From Eudromia elegans (lineage: Eukaryota; Chordata; Aves; Tinamiformes; Tinamidae), in NCBI GenBank assembly GCA_003342815.1, contig PTEX01000004.1, forward strand, positions 6,498,490-6,562,489: 64,000 bases of DNA, read 5' to 3'. How positions within the stretch are numbered: position 1 is the stretch's first letter; the number at the start of each line of letters is the position of its first letter. The position numbers and the translations under genes were made by a program. This document shows positions 12,422-64,000 of this stretch, one piece after another. The notes below the pieces were generated by a model. The model did not search any database, was not told where the DNA came from, and saw only the letters and a list, made by a program, of their open reading frames with translations.

Positions 12422-15400
12422 CGCGGCCCCGCGGGCGGGTGAGGGGCTACAGGGGCTCGCGCCGCGGGGCGGTGCGCGCGGCGGCCTCGCTTCTGCCCCC
12501 GCCGCCTCCGGGCGCCCGGGGGAGCGGGGTTCGGCCGCGGAACGGTCCGGGCGCCCCGGCGGGAGGCTGCGGCCTCGCCCCACGCCCGCTCCTCGGAGGC
12601 TGCTGCTGCAGGAGGAGGAGGAGGAAGAGAAGGGTCCTTTGGCGGCAACGACGGGGCGCGTCTCGCCCGCGCTGCCCGGGGCCGGCCCCGCTCCTTGCCG
12701 CCCGGGGCGGGGGCTGCGTTCGGGTGAATTTCGGCCCAAGTCGCAGTAGGATGCGCGGAAGGAGAGGTTATGTGCATGGGATGGGTCGGTAGAGATACCG
12801 GGACTGCAGAGAGGGATTGGGCGTTCGTTTGCGGTGAGTAGGCAAAGTCCTAGGGGACACTTTTATCTTTCAATCAGTCTTTTAGGATTGTTATTTCAGA
12901 GTGTTTTTTTGGGGAGAGGGAAGTGGCACTATTGGACAGTCCGGTGTATAAAATAGTATGGTATTTCTGCAAGCGTGACCTGCATTCCTGGCCACGCAGC
13001 CCGGGCAGCAGCAAGCCTCAAGAGTGCGGCTGCGGGGAGCTCTGCACGGCGCTGAAACGCGGCTCTGCGGAGCCGCAGTGGGGCTCAGTGTGCTGAGGGA
13101 AGGGGAGGCACGCGTCTCACTGTGTGAGCNAAGAGTGAAGTCTGTGCAGAGCGAGGAGGAAGGCTCGTCACCTTCTGAAGTGGGTCTAGCTTTGTGCTGC
13201 TCTGTGTGAACGCATACTGGGAAGTTTGGCTTTTTTTTTAATCTAGGCTTTGTTTTAATGGAGCTAAATGGTTATTGCATAGTATTTTTGATGAAGTTTT
13301 GTTTTAATCATACTTACCAGAAATATTTTTCCTGTTTTCACAGCTCTTTATGCTTTCTTGCATGTTCTGGTGTTTTCCTGAATGTTTTATTTCATTATGA
13401 TGCATTAACTCACTTAACTCATAGATGAAATGACAGAGACACCAAAGATAGATTACTGCCGGTTACGTATGGAAAGAAGTTTGTGTTTTGGTTTCCTGAC
13501 AGTGTGACATGATAAAAAAGGGAGGGGGCAAGAGAAAGGAAGCCATTTGAGTGCTACAGTGCTTTCAGTATGTCGAAAACTTGTGCTTGATTCATGCACA
13601 GAAGACTTTTTCTTGTCAGTTAAATGAGTTACTGACTACTTCATGAGGTTGTATCCCAGTATGTGAAGAGCTTTGCTAGTCCACGCAGCATGATCTTGTA
13701 TGCAAAAATTCAGAACTTTTCAATTGAACAGAGGTTAGAAATACTTTCTGACAAAAGTGTTTTTAGCATGCTCATCCTGATTGCTTTTTACCATTTTAAT
13801 TTCTAGTGTCACTAAGTAACTGGAACTCACAGAAATGTATGTGTGTGTACATTTACATCACAACCAAAAAAACCTTGGAATTCTTGCATACTTACAGTTG
13901 CTTTGGGCTGGAGTTTTCTATGGGGAACAGACATCTCATATATATCCCAAGAATCAATCATCATGGGAATGTATGTCAGTGATTTGTGCCCTGGGAGTGC
14001 TCTGTGATCTGCCAGGCAGGACTCCTGCCGAGCCTGCACCTGCGAAGGGCTCTGCGGCTTGGTTTCTCTGCTGGTGTGTTTCCCTGCAGCTGAAGTATGT
14101 GACACTGTATGAGACAAACTAATCATGTACTGTCATAACTGGAAGGATATGACAGTATCCAGAAAAAAGGTGGTTTATTCCAGAATTTTAGGAATTCCAG
14201 TTTTCCAGAAATGAACATGTGCTTTAATCTAATGATAATTAGGTTATATTCAGCATTTCCTTCATTGGAAAATAGATGACTAAAATCAGTTTGCACTTTG
14301 GATTATTCTTAGGTGTGTATGTTGCCAGTTCAATGTTTTGCTAAGAGCTGAATTTTTCAAAATTAATATCATTGTGATAAAAAGATCAGCATATTCTATT
14401 TAATATATTGCCTATATAAGACAAGCAGTGTTGTCTACATCATTAAGAAAGGTTATGTTCAGATATATCAAAATTACTTTTAAGATTTAGTGGGGTTTTT
14501 TATGTCGTGATTTTAATGCTGTTGCCTTGCTGTGGCACGATATTAAAAACTGGCAAAGAAATAAAAACAGTGGTTTCTATGCATTTTTATTCTCTCTGAA
14601 ATTAGGTGTTGCTCTTTGCAAGTCTTTTAAACTCACTTTGTCAGAATCGGAATTGGCAGATATCTTACTGTTTTTCTGACTGCTAGGAGCATTTATATAT
14701 TTTCAGTTTGCCACATTGCCTATAAATAAATAATGATCTGAGATCCTTGTAACAGAGCCAAATCTAATATTTCACTTAAAATTTCAGAGGTGAATCAAAC
14801 TAATATTCCAAGTGTTGTGGGTGCTAAGGGCACTGAGAGTGCCAGTACTACCTGCTATGAAGTTCAGGAAATGGCTCTTTTTCATTTCTCAGAAACCGAA
14901 CGGAGCTGTTTCTTTGTCTTCTGGAATAGTTCTTGTCTTGTAGAGATAAAGATTGAAGTGATGGCAAGAAACCTGGGGGGGGAAAAAAAAGTGTATCAAT
15001 CCTATGAATGGCTGTCTTTCAGCATATGAGTTTTCAAAAATGTGCATAATGTTTTGCATGACTAAAACAGAGATTTTATTTCCTGGCATGTCTGTCAGTT
15101 TTTTCACTTTGATGATGTCCGTCTTTGTTCTCAAAATGTTACAGAAATTAGTGTTCCTAGAGGACATTGCCTCGTCCATTCTTTAGTTCTTCAGCACGTG
15201 TAGATTGTGTTGTAATTCTGACTGGTGTCGTTTGCTTTTATGTATGAGGGTTGTAGGTGGGTCAAGTTCCTTGTATAACTATTTTTTAAAAACAGCAAAC
15301 AAAAAACAAGAATTCTTATAGATTTCGTTTTAATTTTTGTTGTCATCACTTTGTCACTTTTCCAGGTATTGGATGATTCTTTTGACATTTGATAGGAAAT

Positions 15401-18265
15401 AGCACATAATTTTTTTGAGCACTATTGTTTGAAAAAACACCAAAAAACAGGCTTTTTGCACCATAGATGAAAGTAGCTGAAAAAAATAACAAGAATACCA
15501 TACTATCTGAGAACTCTACCTGGATAGGAAGACCCACCTGAATTTTATCTTTAACAAATGCCTACATGTTTGCTGCCAAATAGTCATTGTTAGATGCATA
15601 ATGCTAGGGCATCATGTGTTCTTACAGAACACTGTTAGATAATCAACATGAAATAGAGATATAGTGTTTCGACATCTCTGATTTCGGAAGCATGTCTCTA
15701 TATAGATGTAATGTATAGCTTAGATATTAAGTGCAGCCTGTTCCAGTCTGAAATCTTCATCAATAACTAGGGAAAACGGATGGTGTTGTAATGGCCTGTC
15801 AATTTTGTTGCTGCTTAGTCTATTGGTAAGATTCTTTGCCTATTTGGGATAAGCATAAGATGCAGTGAATATGTGTCTTTATTTCAACTAGAAGTTAACT
15901 TAAGTTGTAGTGGATTTGAAGCCCTTCATAACACAGAATATGTGGTAAAATACATGAGTATTCAGCTGTAAGATTCACTTTTTCCTGCATGTTTTTCACA
16001 TGTTAGCGCACTTAAAATCTACAGTTGAGATTTAAGATTCTTTTGATTTAAGTCTTACAATCTCAGACCTTTTCTTCCATGGCCTAACACTCTTTTTCTG
16101 TATATTGTGTTTCATGTTCTTAGAGAGGTTTTGTCACGTAACCTATTCTCTCGGTGGAGAGTTGAGAACATCACAACTGCATCCTATCTGTGCTCGACTT
16201 AAGGTGTCCTATTGCTGACTGTAACCTAACACTGTAAATTACCTGACGTTCCCAGTTACCATTCCCAGGATATCAGTTTCAGATGAACAGCTATCAAATC
16301 AATTTAATGCAAGGGAATAACTTCATTCAAGTTGCTGAGACTGATTATTCATAAATTAACTATTAATTTAAAGACTGGGTTCTTATTTCATAACTACTTC
16401 ATAGTTGTCCTCGTTAAAGAATTAATCCAATATAGCAGTTTTTCTGTTAAAGAAATGGTCAGTGTTCACAGGGTTTAATTTCTTCTTTTATTCTTTCTCA
16501 CTGTAAGGGCTGAAATGCCCTGAATTTGCTCATTTATTTTCTTTGAAATAGCATATAAGAAAGCAGTGAACAAGTGCATGAAATTCCCAACTCTTTTGCC
16601 TAGTGAAAGGACAAGAACGATTAACAGTGCCCATTCGCTGATCCATTTCTATACAGTTCATGTTGGGATGCAGCAGTTAATTTATATTTCTTGCCTCCAT
16701 AGAGCCACGTGAAGGCAGTTAAGCATTCAGGATATAGAGGCAGAGGTTTGGCTTAATGCAGAGGCTCCTGCCACATGAAGGGTATTGGAATGCTGGAGTG
16801 CTCATGTTTTACACTTTTATTTAGCTTGGTTTCTTCCTACTGAAGATTTTGTTACAGACTTTGTGTGCGTTAATTGAAAATAGTTTCTAGAAGCCAATAT
16901 GTAAATAAAGACTGCCGTGTCTCTTGAATAGCAATAAATAAAGAACTTTGTATAGCGGTTGGATATATTCACTTCAGTAGTATTGCCAGTGTTTAAATTT
17001 CAAGTTGTCTGAACTGTGATTTTAGTTCTTGGCGTCAAAATAATCAGAATTTATTTTTTAACAAATTAGTAAGATTCTATCTTTGTAATGTGTTTGACTT
17101 TCTGTGTGTCTTATAAGTCCTGGCTAAATGACAGCTGATGAGAACTCAGCCCTTGGTTCTGAGGGCTATCTCCCTTGTGAACTTCCTGGAAATTCGTTCC
17201 TAACCTTGTTGTCTTCTCTGCACCTTGTTGCATCCTTGTGTTTGCCTACTAGCATAAAAGATGCATTGTAGTTGTTGGGATTTGCCTCTGGGATATGTTC
17301 CATTCATTAATACCTGAATTTGTTTGGTGTTTGGCCCGGATAGCCATGGGAAACATCATACTCACTTTCTCTTGTCAGAATTAAGCCTAAGGGAGTTGGA
17401 TTGAAGCACTGTTTGTTTTGAAGATGTTCTTAATAGGTATGTGTAAGTGCTTAAAATAGGCTTTGGCATTGATTATCTTGTCCTCCAGTTAGCTCGGATG
17501 CACTGGTAATGATCATCCCATTAAACTTTTAAAGCAGTGCTGCAAGAGTAAAATTGATTAGAACTGTTAATGACCATAACTAAATATGACAGACTGGAAG
17601 ACCTTCTCTTAAATGTATTGGTTCGTTTCTAGATAAGTGATAACAAATCTCACTTTTTTTTAAAGGCAAAATAAAATCCATGAAGTTGAAGTCATTGAAA
17701 ATATTGCTGCTTTGCAGTGAAGGACAACTTGAAGCTAATGAATGTGTGGTGCTGTGTTCCTTAGAAATGTGCTGAATATGATATTGACTGTGCTGTCAGT
17801 ACAATGAAAGCTCTTATGAAAAAACTGGAAATGAGTAACACGGTTAACTTGTTAGAAGAACAGTGTCCTTTTTATTTCTCTGCCAGATTGCTCTTTGGGA
17901 CAGAAATGATACACAGTTTTATTATTCAAGTTTATATCAAGTTTAGTACAGAATGATTTTACCACTTCTGAAATTAGAAAAATGTAAATATTACTAAGGT
18001 AAGTTATTAAAGTACACTTTTTTCTCCATTACGTAGTAGACATGGCGGAGCATTATGTACCAGCTCAACCATTGAGCATAGTGCTGAGACAGGTTAGGAT
18101 AAGCAAGTTTCTGTCAGGATAAAGCTTGCATCTGTTGGAGAGAAAGAAACTACTCGAAAGATAAGAATTGGAGGAGGCAAAAAAGTCTGTAAATGCCTGC
18201 TTAATCTGTGTGGTAGGCTCCATTACTAGTGGCAATCTTCCTTGAAGTGCTGAGTCGTAATTAAG

Positions 18266-18345
18266 AAATATATATATATATATATACATACACACATATA
18301 TATACACACACACAAAACCGCATATATAGATCTTGCTAAAAATAT
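18266..18345. repeat. TA/CA dinucleotide microsatellite
   Basis: (TA)n passes into CA and TA blocks with interruptions. Chance short ORFs on the minus strand run through it. Confidence 0.85.
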
Positions 18346-18490
18346 ATATGCACGCATAGATATGTTTTTAGTGAGAGATTGGTTAGGAGTCTGCTCCTGT
18401 AGTAGCAAATAATAGAGCAAATAATGTGCAAATATTCTTATTTCTCATGTAGCAGCAAGATGTGTTATAGGGTGGAAGGAAGGGGAGGGG

Positions 18491-18525
18491 AAAAAATAAA
18501 AATAAAAATAAATAAAATAAAATAA
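18491..18525. repeat. (AAAAT)n simple repeat
   Basis: Several units of aaaat/aaat in tandem after a GGGGA-rich stretch. Confidence 0.85.
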
Positions 18526-21500
18526 TGAAGTGTTGAATTGCCACTGCTTCTCATTACTATAATTTTTAATTTAGGAGTATTTAGTTAGGAGTATTTCCTT
18601 TGGGTTTTAAAGCACTAGGAGGCAAACTGTCTCCCAACAAGCCTGGTAGACATCATGGATCTTTTTCAAACTTTTCAGCTTGCTTTTTGGGCTCAGTTAT
18701 AACCTTTTCATGAGTGATCTGTTGATTCTTGTACTTTAAAGCCAGTTGCTATAGGCAGCTATTCAAAAAAGGAAAGGAGTATAAGGAAGTAACTTTCTTT
18801 CTTTTTGGTGTGGTTTAGATATTTGAAAAAAAATTTAATTTACCCCATATTCCTTTCAATCTATAGGGTTCACAGCAATCCTTCTAGCTTTTCTAAGAGC
18901 TTTTCTGAGCTGCTTGCTAAATCAATCTTAAAATTCTACTTGCCAAATTGGCAGTTTGGAAATGAAAAATATTTCATTAATAATGAATAGGAACAACTTA
19001 TGCACCAGCCAATAAATCTTTGTGACAGTTCTGCAACCTAATATAAATGTAAAATAAACTTAACTCATGGGAAAAAGAGGAGTTTTTGATGGAAGGGCTC
19101 ATAGAGCACTGATGGGAAAATAAATCTCATAATTACTTTGTCTCTCTGAAGACAAAAGCAAAAGGATGCTGCATCAAGTTATCTAGGAAATTCATAAATT
19201 ACTATATTTTTGTGTGTGTGTCAGATATACCTTTTTATTTTCGTTAATGGCAGGATATGTGTTTGATTCGGTAAAAATTCATATTTATTCTCTAAATTTC
19301 TGGATTGAGAAGGATCAAAATAACATGAGGGGGAAAGAAAAGTATGAGAGAATTATGAGTTCTAGAAGGTAAGTTTTTGTATGAATGATGGACGGATCCT
19401 TCCTTTTTAGGTTGTATCTTCATCACTTTACATGGCGGGGGAACATAGCAGCAGTGGTTGGGTAAAGACATTACCTTGTATGGTGCTTGCCTAGCCCAGC
19501 AGGCTGTCATGTCTCTCATTAGAGCGGAAATTCATCCATGGTTGAGTGTATGTAATTAGGTTTGATATTTCCTTCTACATTTTGAAGCTAACTAGAACAT
19601 TTTTTCAGTTATATCCCTGTTATGCAAATATTAATCAACTCTAGATCCTCTCCACACTGCATGCTTATGTGCTGTTGTACGTAGCCTTTAAGGACCATGC
19701 ACTGGTCTCCAACCTGAGCACAAAACCAGCATGCTATAGTAGAAATTTGTTTCTCTATATATCTATATTCCCTCTATATTCTATATTTTCTATATTCCCT
19801 TTCTTCTTAGAAAGTTGTACACCTATGCCCCTTTTTAAATGATTTTAAAACTTCATAAATATTCATAGTGTTTAGGCTTACAGCTTCGCAAAAATAAGGT
19901 CAGTGTTTTGAGTAGGGTGGAGAGTATTTGTTTTGTACATAGCTTCTTGGAACCAGCATTGGCCTTGTTGACTGACATTGGAAAGATCCCACTCGTGATT
20001 GTTTGCCCCATTGGCATTCTTGTTTTCACTGAATCTGGCATTATGGGCAATCAGCTTTTGTAATTCAGAACTGATGCAACCCTTCCTTTCATGAGTGTTA
20101 GTGTTTATAGTTATGTTAGGAAACAATCACTAATTTTAAAGATCACTAATTACAACTTAATATTTTTCTCTTTTTATTTTAGATTACTCAAATCCTAAAT
20201 GCATATTCTAACTGTAGAAGCATCCCACTTGGAATTTAGTTATGAGTTTAGACCAGGCCACTTAGGGCATTGTCCACTCCGGTCACGGAAAAAAACCCTG
20301 GAGCCCAAAGCTGGGCCCCGTGTTTGTTCCAGTTGTGCTCTGGTGAGTGTCAAGTGAAGTAAGTTGTGTCCTTTGATGAGCTGGCTCTGCTCACAGGGAT
20401 GCCACCGCAAGTGCCATTTCCTGGGCACATGGAGCAGTCACTTGGGGTGGCTATGAACAAGCCTGTGTACTGACCTGCAGCTGCTGAATGTTCTTCAGCT
20501 GCACTGTGCAAGATTTGATGAGATTAAATTGTTGAACAGCAAAAGATAAAATGTATTGAAAGTGTTAATAATTATTTGAGTTTCTGCTTTATAACAGACT
20601 GTAGAGAAATATATATAGCACTGGCTGTTTCCTAACTACCACTATCATTGGAAATAATACCTGGGATTTGGAATTTATAAATATTGCTTATGAGATTTTA
20701 GAAAAGAAGTGTAGATTACTTTGAAATCCACCTGCCCTTTCTATTTGTTCTTTTAAAGAATGATTGAAATATGGTTCCTTGAAAAACAGCATATATTCTC
20801 TTTTTAGTCTCCTGCCAGACTAGAATCAAGTTGGGTACTGTTTAAAAGTGTTTTACCCATTCATTCTAACATTAAAATTATTTCTAGAAGCTAGGAGAGT
20901 AGATTAGGAATCCTGATGTCCTGACATATCTTTAGTACTGTACATGGATTTTTCTAAGCAGTCAGGTCCCTTTTGCCAGCTCTGCTGGATGTTGATCAGA
21001 CGTGAATGCTACGGCTTTTAAATTAGTTTGTGATTTAATGACAAGGACATGGTCATTCATGACGGCATTCCACATTCATAAGTTAAATATTTAGTGCATA
21101 TCCATTTTTAGATATGCTAAAGTAACATAGGTCCTATGAAGGCATTGGAGATATCTTCTAAGAAAATATATGTGCTATACTATTCGAGCTTGTAATTTCT
21201 TTTCATTTAAAATTAAACTGAGTTAACAGACACAAGAAAGATGGTTTCAGTAATGGCATTCATAAGTTGTATGGTGAGTGTAGTGCGTCTGGCCAATGGA
21301 AATGCAGCTTATATAAAGAGCTAGTTGTACTTATACAGCTCCAGTTCTGTACCTTTTTTGGAAGTTAGTAACTCATAAGATGTCAATATGGAAGATTCTG
21401 ATGTTCTTGATTGCTGTAGAACAAATATTTTCATCTTTGTCTTTTTTTTTATTACTTTTTATGTTAACTATTTCTAGGAAACTGTGTTCTTGATGTCCTT

Positions 21501-23069
21501 ATCCAAGAGAACCTAGAGGATAGAGTGTGTTTTATACAATGGGGAGAAATTATCCATTAGGTAAGTCAAATGCTGATGTCTGACATCCATCTGGGTTCTT
21601 TTGGAAAAAACAAAGCTGTGAGTTGTGATTTTGACTGTGCAAGTTGCTGTTGGCAAGTGATGTAAAGATACTGGAGATTGGGACGTGCCTTGGGTGGGAA
21701 AAAAGATGATTGTGTGACCTGTTCATTTGACTTGTGTGCTCTGCAATGAGGAAACTACTCAAATATGATATGAAATGCATTATCCTATAGTCTTGGTAGT
21801 ATGTAGGAAAAAGGCAGAGGAGGAAGTTGACTGCAGTGTGGGGATTCTTGGAATGAGCTGGCTGGTAAGTAGTGAACATCTATATACCTAAGCAGTCTGA
21901 ATATATCTAGATGTAATTGCATATGTATATTATCTCTGCTTGTCTTTTTCTGAGTGATACATTGTCAAGCTGCCTGCTATTTAAGGTAAATTTAAAATGG
22001 CGGTTTGTTTTATTAAATTATATGTGACTAATTTCCTTTGTCATTAATTTTATATAAAAACATTAAAAATTGAGAGAGCAATGAAGGTAACCTTATGGTG
22101 TCCATTCGATGACGGCCGGAACACTAAATTATTTAGCAGTGCTCTGTATTGTCCGTTTACTGTTTGATAGATCATTTTACACTATAATATTGTTACTGCA
22201 TAAGGAAAAATGTGTGTTCAGCAGTCTCAGTGACCTTTGGAAGGGATAGTTTGTCTGAGAGTTTCAAATATGATTGGTATTTTCCAGTTTCTGTTTGACT
22301 ATTGTTTGAGAAACCTACTGAATATCTGTTAAAAACCTATATTGTAGTTTGAATCTCCGTGGCATTTAAATAGGAAAAGGTATCTTTAGAAATATTTTTT
22401 TATCTTGACATCCTTTTAATTATATTCATCTTTAATGTGGGGATCCCTGAGATAATTTGATATAAAATGTAGCAGTATTTACTTTATTGGTCTTGTTTTT
22501 CTTCCTTTTTTTTGAAATACATCATTAAAAGTTTGTTCATCAATGACTTTTTTAATCATACACCTTACCTAGTTTTGAGAATAAATAAAGTGTTTATATA
22601 AAGTTTTAGCATATATACTCATGGAAAGAGATTGATCTATATTTGGAAATTAATTAATATGGCTTCTAAGGTTTAGGTGACTTCCAGTGCTGCACTTAAT
22701 TCTGGTTCATGAAATTTGTTATATTTGGGGCTGCTTGGTCATTGCTTTTGGACAGTTGTTTGAGCAGATAGTATAATACCTCTTCTAATGCAAAGCAAGT
22801 TGCAGAAAAATATGACAGTCTGTTGAACACTTTCCTGATTTAGAGATATATTTGACCTTAACTGGCATATTAAATAAATGCTGTTGCTATCTCAATTCCA
22901 GGGCCCTTAAGTATTGATAAAGTCATCCAAATCAAACTAAAATTACTGCATTGGAGAGGAGAGGATTTAAAAATTTCTTTTTTAAAAAATAGTTTTGAAA
23001 AACCAAGAAATTATGGTGTGATTGTTGACTTTACTAGTATCTTTTTTTTTTTTTTTTTTCTCTCTCTAG

Positions 23070-63998
<40,929 letters not shown>

Positions 63999-64000
63999 CC

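Larger units (their letters stand above)
11950..12850 (+). promoter_or_regulatory. HEATR5A: CpG island: probable HEATR5A promoter and non-coding first exon
   Basis: A sharp change to very GC- and CpG-rich DNA, interrupted by an assembly gap, lies 10 kb upstream of the HEATR5A start codon and on the correct side. This is the expected look of a housekeeping promoter. Two donor-like sites could end a non-coding first exon: gcgg|gtgagg after 12438 and ttgcg|gtgagt after 12833. I cannot place the transcription start; it may be inside the gap. The long open frames here on both strands run through the Ns and reflect GC richness, not proteins. Confidence 0.65.
12834..23069 (+). other. HEATR5A: HEATR5A intron 1 (5' UTR intron, probable)
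   Basis: About 10.2 kb from the candidate first-exon donor to a strong acceptor (a long T run then ctctctctag at 23069). The first 400 bases stay GC-rich (a second lobe about 12960-13215). The rest is AT-rich with TA/CA simple repeats at 18266-18345, an AAAAT array at 18491-18525, a somewhat GC-richer patch at 20230-20480, and an N at 13130. I see no second gene inside it. Confidence 0.6.

Noticed and set aside
11867..12792. Long overlapping open frames on both strands in the CpG island
   Set aside because: They run through 255 Ns and through GC-rich DNA where stop codons are rare. Pro/Arg/Gly/Ala-rich content on every frame is the expected artefact.

Overview
The window is vertebrate nuclear DNA, most likely from a bird. 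It is AT-rich, has short coding exons flanked by GT/AG splice sites, contains the 3' end of a CR1 LINE (8878-9053), and is otherwise poor in interspersed repeats. It also has a 255-base assembly gap inside a CpG island and a dozen isolated N positions. Turtle or crocodilian origin is not excluded, because CR1 is shared by all sauropsids.

Two protein genes lie in the same orientation (+). At the left are the last two coding exons of DTD2 (D-aminoacyl-tRNA deacylase 2, also called ATD) at 1806-1875 and 3769-4094; its first exon lies upstream of the window. After about 8 kb of intergenic sequence a CpG island (about 11.95-12.85 kb, interrupted by the gap) marks the probable promoter and non-coding first exon of HEATR5A. 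A 10 kb first intron follows. From 23191 to 63881 there are 29 coding exons that join without any frame break into 1608 codons. The remaining C-terminal part lies beyond the right edge. DTD2 next to HEATR5A in the same orientation matches the order I recall from human chromosome 14.

The two genes are not known to act together. DTD2 is a soluble tRNA proofreading enzyme. HEATR5A is a large HEAT-repeat protein of the HEATR5/Laa1 family, linked through its relatives to AP-1/clathrin membrane traffic.

I found no new multi-gene system. The points worth a second look are at transcript level: a GC-AG intron (58584-58994); an NAGNAG acceptor and an in-frame tandem donor on neighbouring exons (55632-55636 and 56870-56877); a possible 27-nt in-frame microexon (52821-52847); an upstream ORF that overlaps the HEATR5A start codon (23070-23219) but depends on acceptor choice; an isolated CpG island inside an intron (35190-35564); and a very early poly(A) signal just after the DTD2 stop.
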